From Patulibacter brassicae (GTDB lineage: Bacteria > Actinomycetota > Thermoleophilia > Solirubrobacterales > Solirubrobacteraceae): a DNA stretch of 64,000 bases. The stretch is from NCBI RefSeq assembly GCF_033949425.1, contig NZ_JAXAVX010000003.1, positions 1-64,000 of the forward strand, in the 5' to 3' direction. A program made the translations under genes and the position numbers. Below the pieces are notes generated by a model that worked only from the letters and a program-made list of their open reading frames with translations, was not told the DNA's origin and ran no database searches. Below are positions 41,873 through 50,083 of the stretch, one piece after another; the stretch's first letter is position 1; each line of letters opens with the position of its first letter.

Positions 41873-43888
41873 CTACTCCGAGGGGGACTCGACCTCGTTC
41901 TCGTACCGCGTCGTCACGGGCTGGCGGACGACCCGGCCGTCGGCGTAGCGGACCGTCCGCGTGACGGTGATCTGGAAGTCGCCGCCGGGAGCCGGCCGGC
42001 GGTCGCCCGGGCTCGCGCTCACGCGGCGACCCCCGTTGTGGCCGTAGAGGGTCACGGTGATCCCGCCGTCGGTCGTCCGGGTGCGCACGAGCACCGGGGC
42101 GTCGGTGTCGTTCGTCCAGCGCAGGTCGATGTCCGGGAAGTTCAGCGTCGACTCGCGGCCCGGCGGGTAGCGATCGATGTAGAGGCTGTGGGCGGTGTGC
42201 GCGTCGAGCTGCAGCCCCGCGAAGTACGCGGCGTTGTAGACCGTCGTGGAGACCTGGGAGACGCCGCCGCCGACGGACGGCTCGATCTTGTTGCCGGCGA
42301 TGAACGGCGCCTCGACGTAGCCCTTCGCCTTCGTGCGCTCGCCGGTCAGGCCGTTGAGCGAGAACGTCGCACCGGGCGCGATGACGGTGTTGTCGATCGT
42401 CGCCGCCATCCGCCGGATGTTCGTGACGCGCGGCTGCCCGGAGACGTACGGCGTCGTGAAGCTGCCGATGAGCTGGTCGACCTTCCGCGCCTGCGCGGTG
42501 GTGACCTTCGGCTGGGTCGTCGCCGTCGGGACGCGCACGGCGTGCCGACCGCTCCGGACGGCGGCGCGGATCGCCTCCGCCGCCGCGTCGCGCCGGAGCG
42601 CCCGACCCGGACGGCCGGGACGCACCCGCACGTCGACGCTGCGCGGCCGGAAGCTCTCCGAGCCCTTGCCGGTGAGGATCGCGTCGGTCGCCGGGGCGAG
42701 CGGACGCGCGTCGCGGGCGGGCCGCGCGGCGCGCGCGGCCAGGCGGTCCAGCAGCGTCGCGAGCCGTGCCTGGTCGACGCCGAGGCGCGCGCTGCGACCG
42801 CCGTCGCGGCCCTCGAGCTCGACGAGCGGCGCGAGCTCGTCGATCGTGAGGTCCAGCGGCGCGCCGGCCCCGGTGATCCGCAGCGGCTCGGAGAGGAAGC
42901 GCTCGGCGCTGCGCGCGAGCTCGTTCAGGCGCCCCGTCGGGACCGCGGCGATCGTCCGCGTCGGGATCTCGACGGGGCCCCGCCCGGCCGCGAGCAGCTC
43001 CGCGCGGACGCGCTCGGTGAGCCGCGCCTGGTTCACGGCCCGGCCGGGCCGCGAGGCCTTCGCCTCCACGGCGCCGGTGGACGCGTCGACCTGCAGCGCC
43101 CCCGGGAACGGGTCCCGGACCGCGTCGCGGGCGATCCGGCGCACGGCGGTGCGCAACGCGCGGTCGTCGACGGTGATGCGCGCCGGCACGCGGCGGGTGC
43201 CGAGCAGCGAGCCGAGCGTCGCCGGCAGCCCGCCGAGGACCCCGGTCCGCCCGGCGTCGAGCGCCTCCTGCACGGTGCGCTCGAGGTCGAAGCGGTACCC
43301 GGCCTCGCTCGGGCGCAGCTCGCGCGTGCGGCCGTCGAGGGTCAGGCGGACCGGCTCTCGGGCGCTGAGCACGGCACCGATCCGGCGTCGGATCTCGGCC
43401 TCGTCCGCGCCCCCGACGTCGACCCCGGCCACGCGGACGCTCGGCAGCGCCTTGCCGGCGTAGGCGGCGCGGGCCACGAGGGCCGCGGCGAGCAGGACGA
43501 CGAGGACGCCGGCCAACGCCGCCGCGCCCAGCGCCAGCGGCCCGGCGGGGGTGCGACGCGGAGGTCGACCGGATCCGCGCGCCGTCCGCGGCCCCTGCGG
43601 CGGGCGGCCCCCGCCGGTGCCTCCCGTGGTGGGACGCCCGCCGGTCGGCGGGCCCTGCGGCGGACGCCGCGGCCCCTGGGGGCGACGCGGATCGGACGGC
43701 CCGCCGGGCGACACCGGGCCACGCGGGCGGCCGTCGGGCGCGCGCCCCGCGAGGTCGCGATCGCCTCCGGCGCGGGAGGCCTCCGGCGACCGGCGGCGTC
43801 GATCGCGCGCGCGCAGGTCGCGGGCGCGAACCTCGTCCCGGGCGGGATCCGGGCGACGGGTGCTGCGGGTGCGGGACGGGACGGACAT
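41873..43888 (-). CDS. VanW-family wall protein with YoaR-like domains
   Basis: A 671-residue membrane-anchored protein. Residues 1-110 are a disordered Arg/Pro/Gly-rich cytoplasmic region, followed by one transmembrane helix (LALGAAALAGVLVVLLAAAL). Outside lie two putative peptidoglycan-binding (YoaR-type, PG_binding_4) domains and the VanW domain at about 500-640 (APGATFSLNGLTGERTKAKG, PSVGGGVSQVSTTVYNAAYF, HSLYIDRYPPGRESTLNFPD). A GW-like beta tail follows. It probably binds or modifies peptidoglycan. ATG 43886-43888 with TACCGT at 43899-43904, 10 nt upstream. Length and order are typical of actinobacterial VanW proteins. Confidence 0.87.
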   Translation of the reverse strand: MSVPSRTRSTRRPDPARDEVRARDLRARDRRRRSPEASRAGGDRDLAGRAPDGRPRGPVSPGGPSDPRRPQGPRRPPQGPPTGGRPTTGGTGGGRPPQGPRTARGSGRPPRRTPAGPLALGAAALAGVLVVLLAAALVARAAYAGKALPSVRVAGVDVGGADEAEIRRRIGAVLSAREPVRLTLDGRTRELRPSEAGYRFDLERTVQEALDAGRTGVLGGLPATLGSLLGTRRVPARITVDDRALRTAVRRIARDAVRDPFPGALQVDASTGAVEAKASRPGRAVNQARLTERVRAELLAAGRGPVEIPTRTIAAVPTGRLNELARSAERFLSEPLRITGAGAPLDLTIDELAPLVELEGRDGGRSARLGVDQARLATLLDRLAARAARPARDARPLAPATDAILTGKGSESFRPRSVDVRVRPGRPGRALRRDAAAEAIRAAVRSGRHAVRVPTATTQPKVTTAQARKVDQLIGSFTTPYVSGQPRVTNIRRMAATIDNTVIAPGATFSLNGLTGERTKAKGYVEAPFIAGNKIEPSVGGGVSQVSTTVYNAAYFAGLQLDAHTAHSLYIDRYPPGRESTLNFPDIDLRWTNDTDAPVLVRTRTTDGGITVTLYGHNGGRRVSASPGDRRPAPGGDFQITVTRTVRYADGRVVRQPVTTRYENEVESPSE

Positions 43889-44050
43889 CGGCCCACCGAC
43901 GGTAGCCCGCCGGACGCGCCGAGGACCCCGGCCGGCGGCTCCTGCAACCGGTCCTGCACCCCCGTAGCGCCGTCGCGGAGGACGGCTGCGGACCTCCGAC
44001 GAGCGGCTGCAGCGGTCGTCCCCCGGCGACGACGCCGCTACCGTGAGGAC

Positions 44051-44848
44051 GTGCGCCGGCGACGACGTGTCCTCCGCTGGGCCGCGGGCGTCGTCGGGGC
44101 GGTGGCGCTCGTCGTCCTCGCCCTGAACGTCCTCGTGCTGCGCGAGGGCCGCGGCGGCGTGGACGACGTCGCCCGGATCGACCACGCCCCGGTGGCGATC
44201 GTCCTCGGCGCCGCGGTCCTGCCCGACGGGCGGATGAGCGCCATGCTCGCCGACCGCGTGCGGCAGGGCCTGGCGCTCTACCGCGTCGCGAAGGTCGACA
44301 AGCTCCTCGTCTCCGGCGACCACGGCGCCTGGCGCTACGACGAGACCGGGACGATGCGCCGCGCGCTCGTCCGCGCCGGCGTCCCGCCCCGGGACGTCTT
44401 CACCGACCACGCCGGCTTCGACACGCGGGCGACGATGGAGCGCGCCCGCCGCGTGTTCGGCGTCCGCCGCGCCGTCGTCGTCACCCAGGGCTTCCACATG
44501 AGCCGCGCGCTCTACCTCGCCCGCCGGGCCGGCATCGACGTCCAGGGCCTCACGAGCGACCTGCAGCCCTACCGCACCGGCGCCGGCAGCGCCCGCGAGG
44601 TCCTCGCCCGCGTGAAGGCGGTCTGGAGCGTCGTGACCGGTGCCCGCGTCCGCGGGGGGCCGCCCCACCCGATCACCGGCGACGGCCGCGGGAGTTGGGG
44701 CCCACCCACCCCACCCACCCCACCCTCCCCGGCGACCCCGTCCGCTGCGGCGACGCCGCCCGCCCCGTCCGCCTTGCCCGCCCCGCCCGCTGCGGCGACC
44801 CCGCTCGACCCGCCCGGCCCGGCGGACTCGCCCGGGGCGGCTCGCTGA
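44051..44848 (+). CDS. YdcF/SanA-family (DUF218) membrane-anchored protein
   Basis: A 265-residue protein: basic N-terminus, one transmembrane helix (AAGVVGAVALVVLALNVLVL), then the DUF218 domain with VAIVLGAAVLPDGRMSAMLA, LLVSGDHGAWRYDETGTMR and VVVTQGFHMSRALYLARRAG. SanA/YdcF-like proteins affect envelope permeability or vancomycin sensitivity; the enzymatic activity is unclear. The last about 50 residues are Pro/Ala-rich (PPTPPTPPSPATPSAAA), typical of wall-spanning tails. GTG at 44051 with TACCGT at 44039-44044, 6 nt upstream. It is divergent from the VanW gene, suggesting a shared wall role. Confidence 0.85.
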   Translation: MRRRRRVLRWAAGVVGAVALVVLALNVLVLREGRGGVDDVARIDHAPVAIVLGAAVLPDGRMSAMLADRVRQGLALYRVAKVDKLLVSGDHGAWRYDETGTMRRALVRAGVPPRDVFTDHAGFDTRATMERARRVFGVRRAVVVTQGFHMSRALYLARRAGIDVQGLTSDLQPYRTGAGSAREVLARVKAVWSVVTGARVRGGPPHPITGDGRGSWGPPTPPTPPSPATPSAAATPPAPSALPAPPAAATPLDPPGPADSPGAAR

Positions 44849-44920
44849 CCCCGCGACGACGGAGCGACGGAGCCACGCGCGAGGACCCGCTGCGCGGACG
44901 GACGGCCGGGTCTCCGGGTC

Positions 44921-45985
44921 TCAGCCCCCGGCGTGGACCGAGGACGCGAGGACGGCGCGATCGACGAAGACGAGCTTCTCCATCACCGCGGGGGCGAGCA
45001 CGAAGGGGTAGAGGTCGGGGCTGCCCATGCTGCGGTTCAGGGCGTTGAGCGCGTAGGTCAGCGGCAGCCACTGCTCGAGCGCCTCGCCGAGCGCCCCGAG
45101 CCGGGGCGCGCGGATCGTGCCGGCGTCCAGCGGGACCGCCTCGTGGACGTCGAGCGGGCCCGCGACGCCGACCCGGAACGCCTCGGCGGTCTGCAGCGTG
45201 TCCCAAACGTGGAGGTAGTGCGCGAACGTCTCCGCCCAGTCCTCGGCGGGGTGCATCGTCGCGTACGCCGAGACGTGCCGCTCGGGCCAGTCGTCCGGGG
45301 CGCCGTCGCGGTAGTGGCGGTCCAGCGCCTCGCCGTAGTCCTCGCGCTCGTCGCCGAAGCGCTCGCGCGAGCCCTCCAGCAGCTCGGCGGGCCCGTCGCG
45401 CACGAGGACGTCCCAGAGGTGATGGCCGACCTCGTGGCGCAGGTGGCCGAGCACCGTCCGGTACGGCTCGCTGAGGCGCTCGCGCAGCGCCTCGCGGTGC
45501 GCGTCGTCCTCCTCGGCGAGGTCGAGGGTCACGAGACCGTCGGCGTGCCCGGTGACGACGTGCTCGTGCGCGCTGGAGAGGAGGTCGAACCGCAGGCCGT
45601 GCTCGCCCTCGCGGATCGGGATCCCGAGCTCGAGCAGCTGGAAGACGAGCCGGCGCTTGGCGGCCTCGACCCCCGCCCACTGCTCGACGCCCTCCGCGTC
45701 GTCGTCGGCGGGCCGCGTGCGGGTGAGGCGGCAGGAGCGGCAGAGCTCGCCGGCGCGCTCCACGAGCCAGTTGCACCCGACCTGCGCGAACCCGGCGCAC
45801 CGCCGGTACCGCGGGTCGGGGTCCTCCGGGACGACGGCGACGAGCCCGCCGCCGGCGGGATCGGGTCGCATCCCGACGATCGATCGGCGGCCCGGCTCGA
45901 AGCCGAGCTCCGCTCCGCAGTGCAGGCACCGCACGGCCTCGAAGGGGACGAGCCGTCCGCAGACGGTGCAGGCGAACGCGCGCAT
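44921..45985 (-). CDS. putative zinc-binding metallopeptidase with zinc ribbon
   Basis: A 354-residue protein. The N-terminus has a zinc ribbon (CTVCGRLVPFEAVRCLHCGA) and a second cysteine set (CAGFAQVGCNWL, ELCRSCRL). The catalytic domain carries HEVGHHLWDVLV (zincin HExxH) and the downstream EDWAETFAHYLHVWDTL, whose Glu/His would complete the site. This matches the putative zinc-binding metallopeptidase family with an N-terminal ribbon (Peptidase_Mx type). No signal peptide, so cytoplasmic. ATG 45983-45985 with CAGGAT 6 nt upstream. Substrate unknown. Confidence 0.85.
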   Translation of the reverse strand: MRAFACTVCGRLVPFEAVRCLHCGAELGFEPGRRSIVGMRPDPAGGGLVAVVPEDPDPRYRRCAGFAQVGCNWLVERAGELCRSCRLTRTRPADDDAEGVEQWAGVEAAKRRLVFQLLELGIPIREGEHGLRFDLLSSAHEHVVTGHADGLVTLDLAEEDDAHREALRERLSEPYRTVLGHLRHEVGHHLWDVLVRDGPAELLEGSRERFGDEREDYGEALDRHYRDGAPDDWPERHVSAYATMHPAEDWAETFAHYLHVWDTLQTAEAFRVGVAGPLDVHEAVPLDAGTIRAPRLGALGEALEQWLPLTYALNALNRSMGSPDLYPFVLAPAVMEKLVFVDRAVLASSVHAGG

Positions 45986-46090
45986 CGGACCATCCTGATG
46001 TACCCCGACCGGCGGCTCGTGAACACGCCGGGGAGCGGCGCAGCGGCGGGCGCCCCTGCGCGCCGCCCGTCGAGGCGCGAGAATGCCCGC

Positions 46091-46906
46091 ATGTCCGAGC
46101 AGCGGGTGACCATCGAGATCACCGATCACGTCGCCGACGTCCGCCTGAACCGCGGCGACAAGCACAACGGCCTCGACACGGCCATGTTCGAGGGCCTGCG
46201 CGACGCGGCCGCGCGGCTGCGCGAGGACCGCGACGTCTGGGCCGTCGTCCTGTCGGGCAACGGCCCGAGCTTCTGCGCCGGCCTCGACGTCCAGGACGCC
46301 GTGCAGAGCGGCGCGTTCTCCCAGGCCGACCAGCTCGCCGAGCGGCTCCCCGGCGAGCTCGTGAACCTCTTCCAGGCGGTGGCCTACGACTGGCGCCGCG
46401 TCCCCGCGCCCGTGATCTCGGCGATCCACGGCAACTGCTTCGGCGGCGGCCTGCAGATCGCCCTCGGCGCCGACATCCGCATCGCGTCGACCGACGCCCG
46501 GCTCTCCATCATGGAGATCAAGTGGGGGCTCATCCCCGACATGGGCCTCGCCGTGACGCTGCCGCCGCTCGTGCGGCAGGACGTCGCGAAGGAACTGACG
46601 TTCACCGGCCGGATCGTCTCGGGCCTCGAGGCCTTCGAGCTCGGCCTCGTGACGCGGGTCGCCGAGGACCCGCTGGCGACGGCGCTGAACCTCGCCGCCG
46701 AGATCGCCGGCAAGTCGCCCGACGCCACCCGCTTCGGCAAGCGCCTGCTCAACGAGGCGTGGCACGCCCCGGACGCCGACGCCCTGCTGCTGGAGTCGAA
46801 GCTCCAGAAGGCGCTGATCGGCTCGCCGAACCAGATCGCGACGGTCCAGGCGAACTTCACGAAGGAGCCGCCGGCCTTCCAGCCGCCGGTGCTCGAGGTC
46901 GACTGA
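46091..46906 (+). CDS. enoyl-CoA hydratase/isomerase (crotonase family)
   Basis: A 271-residue crotonase-fold protein: VRLNRGDKHNGLDTAMFEGL, the oxyanion-hole segment VVLSGNGPSFCAGLDV, HGNCFGGGLQIALGADIRIA, and SIMEIKWGLIPDMGLAVTLP. The second oxyanion glycine block and the acidic residues in SIMEIKWG-LIPD are present. It resembles the echA-type isomerases acting on cis/trans enoyl-CoAs. ATG 46091 with GAGAAT at 46079-46084 (6-nt gap). It stands alone. Confidence 0.88.
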   Translation: MSEQRVTIEITDHVADVRLNRGDKHNGLDTAMFEGLRDAAARLREDRDVWAVVLSGNGPSFCAGLDVQDAVQSGAFSQADQLAERLPGELVNLFQAVAYDWRRVPAPVISAIHGNCFGGGLQIALGADIRIASTDARLSIMEIKWGLIPDMGLAVTLPPLVRQDVAKELTFTGRIVSGLEAFELGLVTRVAEDPLATALNLAAEIAGKSPDATRFGKRLLNEAWHAPDADALLLESKLQKALIGSPNQIATVQANFTKEPPAFQPPVLEVD

Positions 46907-46972
46907 GCGGCGCCCGGCCGGTGGCCCTCGCCACCGGCCCAGGCAGACCGCTGCTCGCCGGTCCCGTCCCGT

Positions 46973-47224
46973 TCAGCCGCGGTGCGGCGCGGGACCGCCG
47001 GGCGGCGCCACGCCGCCCGGTCCGCCGGCGTCCCGCTCGAGCTCGTCGTCCCAGTCGAAGTTCTCGTCCTCGTCGGACGGACCGTGCTTGCGCAGCCAGA
47101 GGACGACCGCGGCGACGACGAGGATCGGCGGCGCCGCGAACGCGAGCGCCAGCGCCCCGTTGAGGTGGTGCGCGAGGACGGTCGTCATCGCGACGACGAT
47201 CCCGGTAAGGCCGTCGAGCGCCAC
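46973..47224 (-). CDS. 83-residue membrane protein, partner of the gene upstream
   Basis: One or two hydrophobic segments (residues 5-20, then LALAFAAPPILVVAAVVLWL) followed by an acidic tail (GPSDEDENFDWDDELERD) and a Gly/Pro-rich end. No family recognised. The GTG at 47222-47224 lies one base after the stop of the 636-residue membrane protein, so translation is coupled and a joint function is likely. Confidence 0.7.
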   Translation of the reverse strand: MALDGLTGIVVAMTTVLAHHLNGALALAFAAPPILVVAAVVLWLRKHGPSDEDENFDWDDELERDAGGPGGVAPPGGPAPHRG

Positions 47225-47225
47225 G

Positions 47226-49136
47226 TCAGTCCCCCGTCGCCCCGCTCGCGGGCGGCCGCCGGTGCGTCACCCGCTCGAGGACCCCGCCGACGAGCTCGGC
47301 CAGCAGGCCCGGCCCGGTCGGTGCGGTGACCGCGCCGCGGGCCGCGGCCCGGCCGAGGCGCCCGGCCGCCAGGCCGGTGCCGACGAGCAGCAGCGCCACG
47401 ATGCTCAGGACGGCGATGATCGCCGGGTTCCAGAGCCACGTCGGCACGTCGTCCTTGCGCTCGACCTGCAGCAGCTCGTGGTCGTAGACCATCGCCCGCG
47501 CCGCGTCCGGGCGGACCGGGACGCCCGCGAAGTCGATCGCGTCGTCGGCCGGCATGAAGATCGGCGCGGCGAGCATCGCGCGGCCGCGATGCACGCGGAC
47601 GACCGACTTCCAGTTCCCCGTCAGGGGCACGCGCTCGCTCGTCGTCCACGAGCCGTCGGGCTGCCGCGTGAGCCGGTCCACGAAGCTCGCGCCGCCCTGC
47701 CAGCCCATCGCCTGGACCCAGTGGGCGTCCCGGGCGATCGACGGCGGGTCGAACGTCACCCGCACCCGTCCGGTCGGCTGCGTCGGCGTACCGCCCGGGC
47801 CCGCCGTCGGGCGGACGTCGCTGACCTGGATCCGCGCCGTCACGCCGCCGCCGGGGTTGCTGACGACGAGCGCGTTGACGCCGAGCGCCACCGCGAGCAC
47901 GCCCGCCCCGCTGGCCAGGAGCACCGGCCGACGACCGGGCGCGGAGCGCCCGAGCAGGGCCTGGACGAACACGACGCTCACGACCGCGCCGGCGAGCGCG
48001 CCGAGGAGCGCGACCGGGACGCCCTCCGCCAGGAGCGACGGCGTCCACGGCAGCGGCATCGCGACGTGCGACCAGGCGTACTCGGCGGCGAAGCCGACGG
48101 TGCCGACGAGCGCGGCGGCGGCGACCGCGAAGCGCATCGGCCGGCGCGTGCCGAGCGCCAGCGCGGCGCCCTCGACGACGAGCGCCTCGACGACGAAGAG
48201 CGGCATCGACGGGTGCGTGAGGCCGAGCGGCTGCCCGACGATCCAGCTGAAGACCGCGAGCACCGGCACGTAGACGAGCGTCGCCGCGAGCGCTGCGCCG
48301 CGGCCGCCCCAGAGCCGGGCGAGCACGAGCGCCTGGGTCGCGGCGAAGGCGAGGATCAGCGGGTGCCACACCATCCGGTACTGCGGCACGCCGAGGTCGT
48401 ACTCGGCCAGCAGCACGACCCAGCCGGCGAGCGTCACCGTGCCGAACGCGACCGGCAGCGGCCGCAGGACCACGCCGCGCGGGTGCTGCAGGTCGCGACC
48501 GGCGGTCCGCGCGCCCTCCACGAGCAGCAGCAGGGCGCCGATGACGCCGATGATCGCGCAGGCGATCATCTGCACGTGGGTCGGGCCCCAGATGGTCACG
48601 TCCTGCCCGAAGAGCCGGTGCCAGAGGTCGTCGAGCGGGAAGCCGAGGAACGCGAGCGACGAGGCGACGAGCATGAGCGCCGCGGCGAGCGGGACCGGCC
48701 AGAGGCCACGGACCCGCAGCGCGGTGCGGCTCGCGTCGCGGCGCGACGCGGGCGCCATGCCGACGGCCAGCAGGCCGGCCTGGAAGAGGCCGAGCAGCCC
48801 GACGAGGATCGGGTAGTGGGCGCCGGTGCCCAGCGGCCCCTCGTCCCGCCCCTGGTCCACGTGCAGCGAGACGTCCCAGGTCACGCCGAAGAGCGCGACG
48901 ACCCCGAAGGCGATGCCGAGCACGGCGGGGACGCCGGCCCAGGCCGGGACGCCGAGGACCCGTTCGGCGGCGGCGCCGGCGGCGCGCAGTGGTCGGGCGT
49001 GGCTGGTGCGGTAGCGCGCGACGAGCAGCAGGACCGCGAGCGTGATGACGGTCGTCGAGACGGCGACGACGGCGATCTGCTCGAGCGGGGCGCCGCCGGC
49101 GGGCTTCGCCGTGGCCTGGGCGAGGAGCGTGGGCAT
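47226..49136 (-). CDS. large polytopic membrane protein with extracytoplasmic Ig-like domain, unknown
   Basis: 636 residues. About a dozen hydrophobic segments occupy residues 15-430, with a conserved-looking loop FPLDDLWHRLFGQDVTIWGP followed by THVQM that has several His/Asp residues able to bind metal or heme. Residues about 440-560 form a beta-rich extracytoplasmic domain with TGRVRVTFDPPSIARDAHWV and VPLTGNWKSVVRVHRGRAML, reminiscent of YtkA/FixH or CopC-like folds; a last helix follows (IIAVLSIVALLLVGTGLAAG). I cannot assign a function; copper handling or respiratory-chain assembly are guesses from the domain resemblance. Divergent from a TetR whose operator sits between them. Confidence 0.75.
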   Translation of the reverse strand: MPTLLAQATAKPAGGAPLEQIAVVAVSTTVITLAVLLLVARYRTSHARPLRAAGAAAERVLGVPAWAGVPAVLGIAFGVVALFGVTWDVSLHVDQGRDEGPLGTGAHYPILVGLLGLFQAGLLAVGMAPASRRDASRTALRVRGLWPVPLAAALMLVASSLAFLGFPLDDLWHRLFGQDVTIWGPTHVQMIACAIIGVIGALLLLVEGARTAGRDLQHPRGVVLRPLPVAFGTVTLAGWVVLLAEYDLGVPQYRMVWHPLILAFAATQALVLARLWGGRGAALAATLVYVPVLAVFSWIVGQPLGLTHPSMPLFVVEALVVEGAALALGTRRPMRFAVAAAALVGTVGFAAEYAWSHVAMPLPWTPSLLAEGVPVALLGALAGAVVSVVFVQALLGRSAPGRRPVLLASGAGVLAVALGVNALVVSNPGGGVTARIQVSDVRPTAGPGGTPTQPTGRVRVTFDPPSIARDAHWVQAMGWQGGASFVDRLTRQPDGSWTTSERVPLTGNWKSVVRVHRGRAMLAAPIFMPADDAIDFAGVPVRPDAARAMVYDHELLQVERKDDVPTWLWNPAIIAVLSIVALLLVGTGLAAGRLGRAAARGAVTAPTGPGLLAELVGGVLERVTHRRPPASGATGD

Positions 49137-49176
49137 CTGGGTCGGTTCCGGTGGATCGAACGGCGGGGCCGCTTCC

Positions 49177-49202
49177 TACGGCACCGTACCTACGGAAGCG
49201 TA
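49177..49202. promoter_or_regulatory. two tandem TACGG-NN-type TetR operators
   Basis: TACGGCACCGTA (49177-49188) and TACGGAAGCGTA (49191-49202), both with TACG/CGTA symmetry and starts 14 bp apart, lie between the membrane-protein gene and the divergent TetR. The same motif recurs at 53087-53098. Confidence 0.65.
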
Positions 49203-49297
49203 TACCCGACTTCCGGGGCCCGGTCACACGCCGGGCGGGGATCTCGGCGGCCCGCGCGCCCGCGCGCGGCAGCCGGTCGGCCTGTCAGAATCGCCGC

Positions 49298-50023
49298 GTG
49301 GCGCCCCGGCCCCGTCCTCCCGCTCGTCGTCGCCGGCCCGCGCCCCGCCTCCCGCCCGAGGAGCGCCGCGAGCAGCTGCTCGACACGACGCTCCTGCTCG
49401 TCACGAGCGAGCAGAGCTTCGACTCGGTCTCGATGGAGGCCGTGGCCCGCGCCGCGGGCGTGACGAAGCCCGTCGTCTACGACTTCTTCGCCAACCGCGC
49501 CGAGCTCCTGGCCGCCCTGCTGGAGCGCGAGGAGCAGCGGACCCTCGCCGAGCTCGCCGAGGCGATCCCGAGCCCGCCGTGGATGGACACCGACCCCGAC
49601 GACGTGCTCGTGACGGCGCTCGAGACGTTCTTCCGCGCCGTCCAGGGCAACCCGAGCCGCTGGCTGCTCATCCTGCACCCGGCGGAGGGCGCCCCGCCGG
49701 AGATCCGCTCGAAGGTCGTCGAGATCCGCGAGGGCGTCGTCCAGCTCGGGCGCGAGCTGCTGACGATCGGGCTCGCGGTGCGCCGCAGCCCGGACGACAT
49801 CGACGTCGACCTCCTCACCCGGCTCGTCATCGGCAACGCGGAGGAGGGCGCGCGGCTCATGCTCGTGCACCCCGACCGCTACAGCCCCGACCGGCTGCTG
49901 ACCTTCACCCGCTGGCTCATGGCGCAGGTCCCGCGCGAGGCGCCCTACCCGACGAGCATGTCGAAGGCGATGGCGGAGATGGAATCCGCCGCCGCGGCGC
50001 CCGCCGACGATCGCGACGCCTGA
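49298..50023 (+). CDS. TetR-family regulator
   Basis: A 241-residue TetR protein with an Arg/Pro-rich N-terminal arm (PRPRPPARRRRPAPRLPPEE) before the HTH (about residues 22-72: QLLDTTLLLVTSEQSFDSVS, GVTKPVVYDFFANRAELLAA). Its helical domain contains PSRWLLILHPAEGAPPEIRS. GTG 49298 with CAGAAT at 49286-49291 (6-nt gap). Likely controls itself, the divergent membrane-protein pair, and the hydrolase at 51934-53004 through the shared operator motif. Confidence 0.87.
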   Translation: MAPRPRPPARRRRPAPRLPPEERREQLLDTTLLLVTSEQSFDSVSMEAVARAAGVTKPVVYDFFANRAELLAALLEREEQRTLAELAEAIPSPPWMDTDPDDVLVTALETFFRAVQGNPSRWLLILHPAEGAPPEIRSKVVEIREGVVQLGRELLTIGLAVRRSPDDIDVDLLTRLVIGNAEEGARLMLVHPDRYSPDRLLTFTRWLMAQVPREAPYPTSMSKAMAEMESAAAAPADDRDA

Positions 50024-50083
50024 CCCGGCCCGGGCCGTCGGGCCGTCCGCCGGTCGGCGCTCCGCCGGACGACAGGGCCCGGC

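Noticed and set aside
41868..41878. A second GAGCGCTACTC operator site
   Set aside because: It matches one arm of the operator at 39874-39901 exactly but has no partner arm and lies over the 3' end of the VanW gene; likely chance.
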